A stretch of DNA of 64,000 bases from Acanthosepion esculentum (lineage: Eukaryota; Mollusca; Cephalopoda; Sepiida; Sepiidae). The DNA lies in assembly GCA_964036315.1 (NCBI GenBank), contig OZ038517.1:17058213-17122212 (forward strand), read 5' to 3'. A program made the position numbers and the translations under genes. Of the stretch, positions 10,080 to 25,461 are shown piece by piece; positions within the stretch are counted from its first letter, which is position 1, and each line of letters begins with the position of its first letter. Under the pieces are notes generated by a model. The model did no database searches and was not told where the DNA came from. It was given only the letters and a program-made list of their open reading frames with translations.

Positions 10080-13000
10080 TCCCTAGTGGCACATAAGGCT
10101 AAAATATAACATTTTAACAATAGTCAATATAAAGCCTTTATTTTCCCTTAGATCCTCTATAGTAATGCATCATAGCTTGATTGCAATTCCTTTAATATTG
10201 CTATTTCTTTTAACCCTTTCATTCCAACATTCATCGTAGCCTGGCTCTCCCTAGTGGCACATAAGGCTAAAATATGACATTTTAACAATAGTCAATATAC
10301 AGCCTTTATTTTCCCTTAGATCCTCTATAGGAATGTATCATAGCTTGATTGCAATTCCTTTAATATTGCTACTTTCTTTTAACCCTTTCATTCCATCATT
10401 GATCATAGCCTGGCTCTCCCTAGTGGCACATAAGGCTAAAATATGACATTTTAACAATAGTCAATATACAGCCTTTATTTTCCCTTACATCCTCTATAGT
10501 AATGCATCATAGCTTGACTGCAATTCCTTTAATATTGCTACTTTCTTTTAACCCTTTCATTCCATCATTGATCATAGCCTGCCTCTCCCTAGTGTAACAT
10601 AAAGCTAAAATATGACATTTTAACAATAGTCAATATACAGCCTTTATTTTCCCTTAGATCCTCTATAGTAATGCATCATAGCTTGATTGCAATTCCTTTA
10701 ATATTGCTACTTTCTTTTAAGCCTTTCATTCCATCATTCATCATAGCCTGGCTCTCCCTAGTGGCACATAAGGCTAAAATATGACATTTTAACAATAGTC
10801 AATATAAAGCCTTTATTTTCCCTTAGATCCTCTATAGTAATGCATCATAGCTTGATTGCAATTCCTGTAATATTGCTATTTCTTTTAACCCTTTCATTCC
10901 AACATTCATCGTAGCCTGGCTCTCCCTAGTGGCACATAAGGCTAAAATATGACATTTTAACAATAGTCAATATACAGCCTTTATTTTCCCTTAGATCCTC
11001 TATAGGAATGTATCATACCTTGATTGCAATTCATTTAATATTGCTACTTTCTTTTAACCCTTTCATTCCATCATTGATCATAGCCTGGCTCTCCCTAGTG
11101 GCACATAAGGCTAAAATATGACATTTTAACAATAGTCAATATACAGCCTTTATTTTCCCTTAGATCCTCTATAGTAATGCATCATACCTTGATTGGAAAT
11201 CCTTTAATATTGCTACTTTCTTTTAAGCCTTTCATTCCATCATTCATCATAGCCTGCCTCTCCCTAGTGGCACATAAGGCTAAAATATGACATTTTAACA
11301 ATAGTGATATAAAGCCTTTATTTTCCCTTAGATCCTCTATAGGAATGTATCATAGCTTGATTGCAATTCCTTTAATATTGCTACTTTCTTTTAACCCTTT
11401 CATTCCATCATTGATCATAGCCTGCCTCTCCCTAGTGGCACATAAGGCTAAAATATGACATTTTAACAATAGTCAATATACAGCCTTTATTTTCCTTTAG
11501 AACCTCTATAGGAATGTATCATAGCTTGATTGCAATTCCCTTAATATTGCTACTTTCTTTTAAACCTTTCATTCCATCATTGATCATAGCCTGGCTCTCC
11601 CTAGTGGCACATAAGGCTAAAATATGACATTTTAACAATAGTGATATAAAGCCTTTATTTTCCCTTAGATCCTCTATAGGAATGTATCATAGCTTGATTG
11701 CAATTCCTTTAATATTGCTACTTTCTTTTAACCCTTTCATTCCATCATTGATCATAGCCTGCCTCTCCCTAGTGGCACATAAGGCTAAAATATGACATTT
11801 TAACAATAGTCAATATACAGCCTTTATTTTCCCTTAGATCCTCTATAGTAATGCATCATAGCTTGATTGCAATTCCTTTAATATTGCTACTTTCTTTTAA
11901 CCCTTTCATTCCATCATTCATCATAGCCTGGCTCTCCCTAGTGGCACATAAGGCTAAAATATGACATTTTAACAATAGTCAATATAAAGCCTTTATTTTC
12001 CCTTAGATCCTCTATAGTAATGCATCATAGCTTGATTGCAATTCCTTTAATATTGCTACTTTCTTTTAACCCTTTCATTCCATCATTGATCATAGCCTGG
12101 CTCTCCCTAGTGGCACATAAGGCTAAAATATGACATTTTAACAATAGTCAATATAAAGCCTTTATTTTCCCTTAGATCCTCTATAGTAATGCATCATAGC
12201 TTGATTGCAATTCCTTTAATATTGCTACTTTCTTTTAACCCTTTCATTCCATCATTGATCATAGCCTGGCTCTCCCTAGTGGCACATAAGGCTAAAATAT
12301 AACATTTTAACAATAGTCAATATAAAGCCTTTATTTTCCCTTAGATCCTCTATAGTAATGCATCATAGCTTGATTGCAATTCCTTTAATATTGCTATTTC
12401 TTTTAACCCTTTCATTCCAACATTCATCGTAGCCTGGCTCTCCCTAGTGGCACATAAGGCTAAAATATGACATTTTAACAATAGTCAATATACAGCCTTT
12501 ATTTTCCCTTAGATCCTCTATAGGAATGTATCATAGCTTGATTGCAATTCCTTTAATATTGCTACTTTCTTTTAACCCTTTCATTCCATCATTGATCATA
12601 GCCTGGCTCTCCCTAGTGGCACATAAGGCTAAAATATGACATTTTAACAATAGTCAATATACAGCCTTTATTTTCCCTTACATCCTCTATAGTAATGCAT
12701 CATAGCTTGACTGCAATTCCTTTAATATTGCTACTTTCTTTTAACCCTTTCATTCCATCATTGATCATAGCCTGCCTCTCCCTAGTGTAACATAAAGCTA
12801 AAATATGACATTTTAACAATAGTCAATATACAGCCTTTATTTTCCCTTAGATCCTCTATAGTAATGCATCATAGCTTGATTGCAATTCCTTTAATATTGC
12901 TACTTTCTTTTAAGCCTTTCATTCCATCATTCATCATAGCCTGGCTCTCCCTAGTGGCACATAAGGCTAAAATATGACATTTTAACAATAGTCAATATAA

Positions 13001-14140
13001 AGCCTTTATTTTCCCTTAGATCCTCTATAGTAATGCATCATAGCTTGATTGCAATTCCTGTAATATTGCTATTTCTTTTAACCCTTTCATTCCAACATTC
13101 ATCGTAGCCTGGCTCTCCCTAGTGGCACATAAGGCTAAAATATGACATTTTAACAATAGTCAATATACAGCCTTTATTTTCCCTTAGATCCTCTATAGGA
13201 ATGTATCATACCTTGATTGCAATTCCTTTAATATTGCTACTTTCTTTTAACCCTTTCATTCCATCATTGATCATAGCCTGGCTCTCCCTAGTGGCACATA
13301 AGGCTAAAATATGACATTTTAACAATAGTCAATATACAGCCTTTATTTTCCCTTAGATCCTCTATAGTAATGCATCATACCTTGATTGGAAATCCTTTAA
13401 TATTGCTACTTTCTTTTAAGCCTTTCATTCCATCATTCATCATAGCCTGCCTCTCCCTAGTGGCACATAAGGCTAAAATATGACATTTTAACAATAGTGA
13501 TATAAAGCCTTTATTTTCCCTTATATCCTCTATAGGAATGTATCATAGCTTGATTGCAATTCCTTTAATATTGCTACTTTCTTTTAACCCTTTCATTCCA
13601 TCATTGATCATAGCCTGCCTCTCCCTAGTGGCACATAAGGCTAAAATATGACATTTTAACAATAGTCAATATACAGCCTTTATTTTCCTTTAGAACCTCT
13701 ATAGGAATGTATCATAGCTTGATTGCAATTCCCTTAATATTGCTACTTTCTTTTAAACCTTTCATTCCATCATTGATCATAGCCTGGCTCTCCCTAGTGG
13801 CACATAAGGCTAAAATATGACATTTTAACAATAGTGATATAAAGCCTTTATTTTCCCTTAGATCCTCTATAGGAATGTATCATAGCTTGATTGCAATTCC
13901 TTTAATATTGCTACTTTCTTTTACCCTTTCATTCCATCATTGATCATAGCCTGCCTCTCCCTAGTGGCACATAAGGCTAAAATATGACATTTTAACAATA
14001 GTCAATATACAGCCTTTATTTTCCCTTAGATCCTCTATAGTAAAGCATCATAGCTTGATTGCAATTCCTTTAATATTGCTACTTTCTTTTAACCCTTTCA
14101 TTCCATCATTCATCATAGCCTGGCTCTCCCTAGTGGCACA
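10080..14140 (+). repeat. 13-monomer segmental duplication within the 169-bp array
   Basis: Rare variants recur at a fixed offset of 2192-2193 bp: 'attccaacattcatcg' at 10221 and 12413, 'agtgtaacat' at 10591 and 12784, 'atagtgatat' at 11301 and 13494, and again at 11638 and 13831. A block of about 13 monomers (10.1-11.9 kb) is therefore duplicated in tandem (12.3-14.1 kb) with few differences. Confidence 0.9.
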
Positions 14141-14159
14141 TAAGGCTAAAATATGACAT

Positions 14160-15500
14160 TTTAACAATGGTCAATATAAATCCTTTATTTTCCCTTAGAT
14201 CCTCTATAGTAATGCATCATAGCTTGATTGCAATTCCTTTAATATTGCTACTTTCTTTTAACCCGTTCATTCCATCATTGATCATAGCCTGGCTCTCCCT
14301 AGAGGCACATAAGGCTAAAATATGACATTTTAACAATAGTCAATATAAAGCCTTTATTTTCCTTTAGATCCTATATAGTAATGCATCATAGCTTGATTGC
14401 AATTCCTTTAATATTGCTACTTTCTTTTAACCCTTTCATTCCATCATTCATCATAGCCTGGCTCTCCCTAGTGGCACATAAGTTTAAATATGACATTTTA
14501 ACAATAGTCAATATGAAGCCTTTATTTTCCCTTAGATCCTCTATAGTAATGCATCATAGCTTGATTGCAATTCCTTTAATATTGCTACTTTCTTTTAACC
14601 CTTTCATTCTATCATTGATCATAGCCTGGCTCTCCCTAGTGGCACATAAGGCTAAAATATAACATTTTAACAATAGTCAATATAAAGCCTTTATTTTCCC
14701 TTAGATCCTCTATAGTAATGCATCATAGCTTGATTGCAATTCCTTTAATATTGCTACTTTCTTTTAACCATTCATTCCATCATTCGTCATAGCCTGCCTC
14801 TCCCTAGTGGCACATAAGGCTACAATATGACATTTTAACAATAGTCAATATAAGGCCTTTATTTTCCCTTAGATCCTCTATAGTAATGCATCATAGCTTG
14901 ATTGCAATTCCTTTAATATTGCTACTTTCTTTTAACCCGTTCATTCCATCATTGATCATAGCCTGGCTCTCCCTAGAGGCACATAAGGCTAAAATATGAC
15001 ATTTTAACAATAGTCAATATAAAGCCTTTATTTTCCTTTAGATCCTATATAGTAATGCATCATAGCTTGATTGCAATTCCTTTAATATTGCTACTTTCTT
15101 TTAACCCTTTCATTCCATCATTCATCACAGCCTGGCTCTCCCTAGTGGCACATAAGGCTAAAATATAACATTTTAACAATAGTCAATATAAAGCCTTTAT
15201 TTTCCCTTAGATCCTCTATAGTAATGCATCATAGCTTGATTGCAATTCCTTTAATATTGCTACTTTCTTTTAACCATTCATTCCATCATTCGTCATAGCC
15301 TGCCTCTCCCTAGTGGCACATAAGGCTAAAATATGACATTTTAACAATAGTCAATATAAGGCCTTTATTTTCCCTTAGATCCTCTATAGTAATGCATCAT
15401 AGCTTGATTGCAATTCCTTTAATATTGCTACTTTCTTTTAACCCGTTCATTCCATCATTGATCATAGCCTGGCTCTCCCTAGAGGCACATAAGGCTAAAA
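14160..15500 (+). repeat. 3-4-monomer repeats within the 169-bp array
   Basis: The linked variants 'acccgttcattcc' and 'agaggcacat' recur near 14262, 14937 and 15441, spacings close to four and three monomers. The intervening monomers carry the same 'ttcgtcatagcctgcc' and 'ctatatagtaatgc' variants. Confidence 0.8.
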
Positions 15501-15639
15501 TATGACATTTTAACAATAGTCAATATAAAGCCTTTATTTTCCTTTAGATCCTATATAGTAATGCATCATAGTTTGATTGCAATTCCTTTAATATTGCTAC
15601 ATTCTTTTAACCCTTTCATTCCATCATTCATCATAGCCT

Positions 15640-18330
15640 GGCTCACCCTAGTGGCACATAAGGCTAAAATATGACATTTTAACAATAGTCAATATACAGC
15701 CTTTATTTTCCCTTAGATCCTCTATAGGAATGTATCATAGCCTGATTGCAATTCCTTTAATATTGCTACTTTCTTTTAACCCTTTCATTCCATCATTGAT
15801 CAGAGCCTGACTCTCCCTAGTGGCACATAAGGCTAAAATATGACATTTTAACAATATTCTATATAAAGCCTTTATTTTCCCTTAGATCCTCTATAGTAAT
15901 GCATCATAGCTTGATTGCAATTCCTTTAATATTGCTACTTTCTTTTAACCCGTTCATTCCATCATTGATCATAGCCTGGCTCTCCCTAGAGGCACATAAG
16001 GCTAAAATATGACATTTTAACAATAGTCAATATAAAGCCTTTATTTTCCCTTAGATCCTCTATAGTAATGCATCATAGCTTGATTGCAATTCCTTTAATA
16101 TTGCTACTTTCTTTTAACCCTTTCATTCCATCATTGATCATAGCCTGGCTCTCCCTAGTGGCACATAAGGCTAAAATATGACATTTTAACAATAGTCAAT
16201 ATAAAGCCTTTATTTTCCCTTAGATCCTCTATAGTAATGCATCATAGCTTGATTGCAATTCCTTTAATATTGCTACTTTCTTTTAACCCTTTCATTCCAT
16301 CATTCATCATAGCCTGGCTTTCCCTAGTGGCACATAAGGCTAAAATATGACATTTTAACAATAGTCAATATAAAGCCTTTATTTTCCCTTAGATCCTCTA
16401 TAGTAATGCATCATAGCTTGATTGCAATTCCTTTAATATTGCTACTTTCTTTTAACCCTTTCATTCCATCATTGATCATAGCCTGGCTCTCCCTAGTGGC
16501 ACATAAGGCTAAAATATGACATTTTAACAATAGTCAATATAAAGCCTTTATTTTCCTTTAGAACCTCTATAGGAATGTATCATAGCTTGATTGCAATTCC
16601 CTTAATATTGCTACTTTCTTTTAACCCTTTCATTCCATCATTGATCAGAGCCTGACTCTCCCTAGTGGCACATAAGGCTAAAATATGACATTTTAACAAT
16701 ATTCTATATAAAGCCTTTATTTTCCCTTAGATCCTCTATAGTAATGCATCATAGCTTGATTGCAATTCCTTTAATATTGCTACTTTCTTTTAACCCGTTC
16801 ATTCCATCATTGATCAGAGCCTGACTCTCCCTAGTGGCACATAAGGCTAAAATATGACATTTTAACAATAGTCAATATAAAGCCTTTATTTTCCCTTAGA
16901 TCCTCTATAGAAATGCATCATAGCTTGATTGCAATTCCTTTAATATTGCTACTTTCTTTTAACCCTTTCATTCCACCATTCATCATAGCCTGGCTCACCC
17001 TAGTGGCACATAAGGCTAAAATATGACATTTTAACAATAGTCAATATACAGCCTTTATTTTCCCTTAGATCCTCTATAGGAATGTATCATAGCCTGATTG
17101 CAATTCCTTTAATATTGCTACTTTCTTTTAACCCTTTCATTCCATCATTGATCAGAGCCTGACTCTCCCTAGTGGCACATAAGGCTAAAATATGACATTT
17201 TAACAATATTCTATATAAAGCCTTTATTTTCCCTTAGATCCTCTATAGTAATGCATCATAGCTTGATTGCAATTCCTTTAATATTGCTACTTTCTTTTAA
17301 CCCGTTCATTCCATCATTGATCATAGCCTGGCTCTCCCTAGAGGCACATAAGGCTAAAATATGACATTTTAACAATAGTCAATATAAAGCCTTTATTTTC
17401 CCTTAGATCCTCTATAGTAATGCATCATAGCTTGATTGCAATTCCTTTAATATTGCTACTTTCTTTTAACCCTTTCATTCCATCATTGATCATAGCCTGG
17501 CTCTCCCTAGTGGCACATAAGGCTAAAATATGACATTTTAACAATAGTCAATATAAAGCCTTTATTTTCCCTTAGATCCTCTATAGTAATGCATCATAGC
17601 TTGATTGCAATTCCTTTAATATTGCTACTTTCTTTTAACCCTTTCATTCCATCATTCATCATAGCCTGGCTCTCCCTAGAGGCACATAAGGCTAAAATAT
17701 GACATTTTAACAATAGTCAATATAAAGCCTTTATTTTCCCTTAGATCCTCTATAGGAATGTATCATAGCCTGATTGCAATTCCTTTAATATTGCTACTTT
17801 CTTTTAACCCTTTCATTCCATCATTGATCAGAGCCTGACTCTCCCTAGTGGCACATAAGGCTAAAATATGACATTTTAACAATATTCTATATAAAGCCTT
17901 TATTTTCCCTTAGATCCTCTATAGTAATGCATCATAGCTTGATTGCAATTCCTTTAATATTGCTACTTTCTTTTAACCCTTTCATTCCATCATTCATCAT
18001 AGCCTGGCTCTCCCTAGAGGCACATAAGGCTAAAATATGACATTTTAACAATAGTCAATATACAGCCTTTATTTTCCCTTAGATCCTCTATAGGAATGTA
18101 TCATAGCCTGATTGCAATTCCTTTAATATTGCTACTTTCTTTTAACCCTTTCATTCCATCATTGATCAGAGCCTGACTCTCCCTAGTGGCACATAAGGCT
18201 AAAATATGACATTTTAACAATATTCTATATAAAGCCTTTATTTTCCCTTAGATCCTCTATAGTAATGCATCATAGCTTGATTGCAATTCCTTTAATATTG
18301 CTACTTTCTTTTAACCCTTTCATTCCATCA
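15640..18330 (+). repeat. higher-order block marked by 'aatattctatata' monomers
   Basis: Monomers with 'gatcagagcctgactctcc' followed by 'aatattctatataaag' recur near 15855, 16700, 17208, 17882 and 18221, at multiples of about 169 bp and in repeated neighbour order. Confidence 0.8.
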
Positions 18331-20079
18331 TTCATCATAGCCTGGCTTTCCCTAGTGGCACATAAGGCTAAAATATGACATTTTAACAATAGTCAATATA
18401 AAGCCTTTATTTTCCCTTAGATCCTCTATAGTAATGCATCATAGCTTGATTGCAATTCCTTTAATATTGCTACTTTCTTTTAACCCTTTCATTCCATCAT
18501 TGATCATAGCCTGGCTCTCCCTAGTGGCACATAAGGCTAAAATATGACATTTTAACAATAGTCAATATAAAGCCTTTATTTTCCTTTAGAACCTCTATAG
18601 GAATGTATCATAGCTTGATTGCAATTCCCTTAATATTGCTACTTTCTTTTAAACCTTTCATTCCATCATTGATCATAGCCTGGCTCTCCCTAGTGGCACA
18701 TAAGGCTAAAATATGACATTTTAACAATAGTCAATATAATGCCTTTATTTTCCCTTAGAACCTCTATAGGAATGTATCATAGCTTGATTGCAATTCCTTT
18801 AATATTGCTACTTTCTTTTAACCCTTTCATTCCATCACTGATGATTAGCCTGGCTCTCACTTGTGGCACATAAGGCTAAAATATGACATTTTAACAATAG
18901 TCAATATACAGCCTTTATTTTCCCTTAGATCCTCTATAGTAATGCATCATAGCTTGATTGCAATTCCTTTAATATTGCTACTTTCTTTTAACCCTTTCAT
19001 TCCATCATTGATCATAGCCTGGCTCTCCCTAGTGGCACATAACGCTAAAATATGACATTTTAACAATAGTCAATATAAAGCCTTTATTTTCCCTTAGATC
19101 CTCTATAGTAATGCATCATAGCTTGATTGCAATTCCTTTAATATTGCTACTTTCTTTTAACCCTTTCATTCCATCATTGATCAGAGCCTGCCTCTCCCTA
19201 GTGGCACATAAGGCTAAAATATGACATTTTAACAATAGTCAATATAGAGCCTTTATTTTCCCTTAGATCCTCTATAGGAATGTATCATAGCCTGATTGCA
19301 ATTCCTTTAATATTGCTACTTTCTTTTAACCCTTTCATTCCATCATTGATCAGAGCCTGCCTCTCCCTAGTGGCACATAAGGCTAAAATATGACATTTTA
19401 ACAATAGTCAATATACAGCCTTTATTTTCCCTTAGATCCTCTATAGTAAAGCATCATAGCTTGATTGCAATTCCTTTAATATTGCTACTTTCTTTTAACT
19501 CTTTCATTCCATCATTCATCATAGCCTGGCTCTCCCTAGTGGCACATAAGGCTAAAATATGACATTTTAACAATGGTCAATATAAATCCTTTATTTTCCC
19601 TTAGATCCTCTATAGTAATTCATCATAGCTTGATTGCAATTCCTTTAATATTGCTACTTTCTTTTAACCCTTTCATTCCATCATTGATCATAGCCTGGCT
19701 CTCCCTAGTGGCACATAAGGCTAAAATATGACATTTTAACAATAGTCAATATAAAGCCTTTATTTTCCCTTAGATCCTCTATAGTAATGCATCATAGCTT
19801 GATTGCAATTCCTTTAATATTGCTACTTTCTTTTAACCCTTTCATTCCATCATTCATCGTAGCCTGGCTCTCCCTAGTGGCACATAAGGCTAAAATATGA
19901 CATTTTAACAATAGTCAATATACAGCCTTTATTTTCCCTTAGATCCTCTATAGGAATGTATCATAGCTTGATTGCAATTCCTTTAATATTGCTACATTCT
20001 TTTAACCCTTTCATTCCATCATTGATCATAGCCTGGCTCTCCCTAGTGGCACATAAGGCTAAAATATGACATTTTAACA

Positions 20080-23000
20080 ATAGTCAATATACAGCCTTTA
20101 TTTTCCCTTCCATCCTCTATAGTAATGCATCATAGCTTGATTGCAATTCCTTTAATATTGCTACTTTCTTTTAACCCTTTCATTCCATCATTGATCATAG
20201 CCTGCCTCTCCCTAGTGGAACATAAAGCTAAAATATGACATTTTAACAATAGTCAATATACAGCCTTTATTTTCCCTTAGATCCTCTATAGTAATGCATC
20301 ATTGCTTGATTGCAATTCCTTTAATATTGCTACTTTCTTTTAAGCCTTTCATTCCATCATTCATCATAGCCTGCCTCTCCCTAGTGGCACATAAGGCTAA
20401 AATATGACATTTTAACAATAGTCAATATAAAGCCTTTATTTTCTCTTAGATCCTCTATAGTAATACATCATAGCTTGATTGCAATTCCTTTAATATTGCT
20501 ACTTTCTTTTAAACCTTTCATTCCATCATTGATCATAGCCTGGCTCTCCCTAGTGGCACATAAGGCTAAAATATGACATTATAACAATAGTCAATATAAA
20601 GCCTTTATTTTCCCTTAGATCCTCTATAGTAATGCATCATAGCTTGATTGCAATTCCTTTAATATTGCTACTTTCTTTTAACCCTTTCATTCCATCATTG
20701 ATCATAGCCTGGCTCTCCCTAGTGGCACATAAGGCTAAAATATGACATTTTAACAATAGTCAATATACAGCCTTTATTTTCCCTTAGATCCTCTATAGGA
20801 ATGTATCATAGCTCGATTGCAATTCCTTTAATATTGGTACTTTCTTTTAACCCTTTCATTCCATCATTGATCATAGCCTGGCTCTCCCTAGTGGCACATA
20901 AGGCTAAAATATGACATTTTAACAATAGTCAATATACAGCCTTTATTTTCCCTTACATCCTCTATGGTAATGCATCATAGCTTGATTGCAATTCCTTTAA
21001 TATTGCTACTTTCTTTTAACCGTTTCATTCCATCATTGATCATAGCCTGCCTCTCCCTAGTGGAACATAAAGCTAAAATATGACATTTTAACAATAGTCA
21101 ATATACAGCCTTTATTTTCCCTTAGATCCTCTATAGTAATGCATCATTGCTTGATTGCAATTCCTTTAATATTGCTACTTTCTTTTAAGCCTTTCATTCC
21201 ATCATTGATCATAGACTGCCTCTCCCTAGTGGCACAAGGCTAAAATATGACATTTTAACAATAGTCAATATAAAGCCTTTATTTTCTCTTAGATCCTCTA
21301 TAGTGATGCATCATAGCTTGATTGCAATTCCTTTAATATTGCTACTTTCTTTTAAACCTTTCATTTCATCATTGATCATAGCCTGGCTCTCCCTAGTGGC
21401 ACATAAGGCTAAAATATGACATTTCAACAATAGTCAATATAAAGCTTTCATTTTCCCTTAGATCATCTATAGTAATGCATCATAGCTTGATTGCAATTCC
21501 TTTAATATTGCTACTTTCTTTTAACCCTTTCATTCCATCATTCATCACAGCCTGGCTCTCCCTAGTGGCACATAAGGCTAAGATATGACATTTTAACAAT
21601 AGTCAATATAAAGCCTTTATTTTCCCTTAGATCCTCTATAGTGATGCATCATAGCTTGATTGCAATTCCTTTAATATTGCTACTTTCTTTTAACCCTTTC
21701 ATTCCATCATTCATCATAGCCTGGCTCTCCCTAGTGGCACATAAGGCTAAAATATGACATTTTAACAATAGTCAATATAAAGCCTTTATTTTCCCTTCGA
21801 TCCTCTATAGTGATGCATCATAGCTTGATTGCAATTCCTTTAATATTGCTACTTTCTTTTAACCCTTTCATTCCATCATTGATCATAGCCTGGCTCTCCC
21901 TAGTGGCACATAAGGCTAAAATATGACATTTTAACAATAGTCAATATAAAGCCTTTATTTTCCCTTAGATCCTCTATAGTAATGCATCATAGCTTGATTG
22001 CAATTCCTTTAATATTGCTACTTTCTTTTAACCCTTTCATTCCATCATTGATCATAGCCTGGCTCTCCCTAGTGGCACATAAGGCTAAAATATGACATTT
22101 TAACAATAGTCAATATAAAGCCTTTATTTTCCCTTAGATCCTCTATAGTAATGCATCATAGCTTGATTGCAATTCCTTTAATATTGCTACTTTCTTTTAA
22201 CCCTTTCATTCCATCATTGATCATAGCCTGCCTCTCCCTAGTGGAACATAATGCTAAAATATGACATTTTAACAATAGTCAATATACAGCCTTTATTTTC
22301 CCTTAGATCCTCTATAGTAATGCATCATTGCTTGATTGCAATTCCTTTAATTTTGCTACTTTCTTTTAAGCCTTTCATTCCATCATTCATCATAGCCTGC
22401 CTCTCCCCAGTGGCACATAAGGCTAAAATATGACATTTTAACAATAGTCAATATAAAGCCTTTATTTTCTCTTAGATCATCTATAGTAATACATCATAGC
22501 TTGATTGCAATTCCTTTAATATTGCTACTTTCTTTTAACCCTTTCATTCCATCATTGATCATAGCCTGGCTCTCCCTAGTGGCACATAAGGCTAAAATAT
22601 GACATTTTAACAATAGTCAATATAAAGCCTTTATTTTCCTTTAGAACCTGTATAGGAATGTATCATAGCTTGATTGCAATTCCCTTAATATTGCTACTTT
22701 CTTTTAACCCTTTCATTCCATCATTGATCATAGCCTGGCTCTCCCTAGTGGCACATAAGGCTAAAATATGACATTTTAACAATAGTCAATATAATGCCTT
22801 TATTTTCCCTTAGAACCTCTATAGGAATGTATCATAGCTTGATTGCAATTCCTTTAATATTGCTACTTTCTTTTAACCCTTTCATTCCATCATTCATCAT
22901 AGCCTGCCTCTCCCTAGTGGAACATAATGCTAAAATATGACATTTTAACAATAGTCAATATACAGCCTTTATTTTCCCTTAGATCCTCTATAGTAATGCA

Positions 23001-24800
23001 TCATTGCTTGATTGCAATTCCTTTAATTTTGCTACTTTCTTTTAACCCTTTCATTCCATCATTCATCATAGCCTGCCTCTCCCCAGTGGCACATAAGGCT
23101 AAAATATGACATTTTAACAATAGTCAATATAAAGCCTTTATTTTCTCTTAGATCCTCTATAGTAATACATCATAGCTTGATTGCAATTCCTTTAATATTG
23201 CTACTTTCTTTTAAACCTTTCATTCCATCATTGATCATAGCCTGGCTCTCCCTAGTGGCACATAAGGCTAAAATATGACATTATAACAATAGTCAATATA
23301 AAGCCTTTATTTTCCCTTAGATCCTCTATAGTAATGCATCATAGCTTGATTGCAATTCCTTTAATATTGCTACTTTCTTTTAACCCTTTCATTCCATCAT
23401 TGATCATAGCCTGGCTCTCCCTAGTGGCACATAAGGCTAAAATATGACATTTTAACAATAGTCAATATAAAGCCTTTATTTTCCTTTAGAACCTGTATAG
23501 GAATGTATCATAGCTTGATTGCAATTCCCTTAATATTGCTACTTTCTTTTAACCCTTTCATTCCATCATTCATCATAGCCTGGCTCTCCCTAGTGGCACA
23601 TAAGGCTAAAATATGACATTTTAACAGTAGTCAATATAAAGCGTTTATTTTCCCTTAGAACCTCTATAGGAATGTATCATAGCTTGATTGCAATTCCTTT
23701 AATATTGCTACTTTCTTTTAACCCTTTCATTTCATCATTGATCATAGCCTGGCTCTCCCTAGTGGCACATAAGGCTAAAATATGACATTTTAACAATAGT
23801 CAATATAAAGCCTTTATTTTCCCTTAGATCCTCTATAGTATTGCATCATAGCTTGATTCCAATTCCTTTAATATTGCTACTTTCCTTTAACCTTTTCATT
23901 CCATCATTCATCATAGCCTGGCCCTCCCTAGTGGCACATAAGGCTAAAATATGACATTTTAACAATAGTCAATATAAAGGCTTTATTTTCCATTAGATCC
24001 TCTATAGTAATGCATCATAGCTTGATTGCAATTCCTTTAATATTGCTACATTCTTTTAACCCTTTCATTCTATCATTGATGATAGCCTGGCTCTCCCTAG
24101 TGGCACATAAGGCTAAACTATGGCATTTTAACAATAGTCAATATACAGCCTTTATTTTCCCTTAGATCCTCTATAGTAATGCATCATAGCTTGATTGCAA
24201 TTCCTTTAATATTGCTACTTTCTTTTAACCCTTTCATTCCATCATTGATCATAGCCTGGCTCTCCCTAGTGGCACATAAGTTTAAATATGACATTTTAAC
24301 AATAGTCAATATACAGCCTTTATTTTCCATTACATCCTCTATAATAATGCATCATAGCTTGATTGCAATTCCTTTAATATTGCTACTTTCTTTTAACCCT
24401 TTCATTCCATCATTGATCATAGCCTGCCTCTCCCTAGTGGAACATAATGCTAAAATATGACATTTTAACAATAGTCAATATACAGCCTTTATTTTCCCTT
24501 AGATCCTCTATAGTAATGCATCATTGCTTGATTGCAATTCCTTTAATTTTGCTACTTTCTTTAAAGCCTTTCATTCCATCATTCATCATAGCCTGCCTCT
24601 CCCCAGTGGCACATAAGGCTAAAATATGACATTTTAACAATAGTCAATATAAAGCCTTTATTTTCTCTTAGATCCTCTATAGTAATACATCATAGCTTGA
24701 TTGCAATTCCTTTAATATTGCTACTTTCTTTTAAACCTTTCATTCCATCATTGATCATAGCCTGGCTCTCCCTAGTGGCACATAAGGCTAAAATATGACA
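20080..24800 (+). repeat. higher-order block marked by 'gcatcattgcttg' monomers
   Basis: The rare variants 'gcatcattgcttg', 'gtggaacataa(a/t)gc' and 'attttctcttagatc' recur as a linked group near 20300, 21140, 22320, 23000 and 24515, showing repeated amplification of a several-monomer unit. Confidence 0.8.
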
Positions 24801-25461
24801 TTATAACAATAGTCAATATAAAGCCTTTATTTTCCTTTAGATCCTCTATAGTAATGCATCATAGCTTGATTGCAATTCCTTTAATATTGCTACTTTCTTT
24901 TAACCCTTTCATTCCATCATTGATCATAGCCTGGCTCTCCCTAGTGGCACATAAGGCTAAAATATGACATTTTAACAATAGTCAATATACAGCCTTTATT
25001 TTCCCTTAGATCCTCTATAGTAAAGCATCATAGCTTGATTGCAATTCCCTTAATATTGCTACTTTCTTTTAACCCTTTCATTCCATCATTGATCATAGCC
25101 TGGCTCTCCCTAGTGGCACATAAGGCTAAAATATGACATTTTAACAATAGTCAATATAATGCCTTTATTTTCCCTTATAACCTCTATAGGAATGTATCAT
25201 ATCTTGATTACAATTCCTTTAATATTGCTACTTTCTTTTAACCCTTTCATTCCATCATTGATCATAGCCTGGCTCTCCCTAGTGGCACATAAGGCTAAAA
25301 TATGACATTTTAACAATAGTCAATATACAGCCTTTATTTTCCCTTAGATCCTCTATAGTAATGCATCATAGCTTGATTGCAATTCCTTTAATATTGCTAC
25401 TTTCTTTTAACCCTTTCATTCCATCATTGATCATAGCCTGGCTCTCCCTAGTGGCACATAA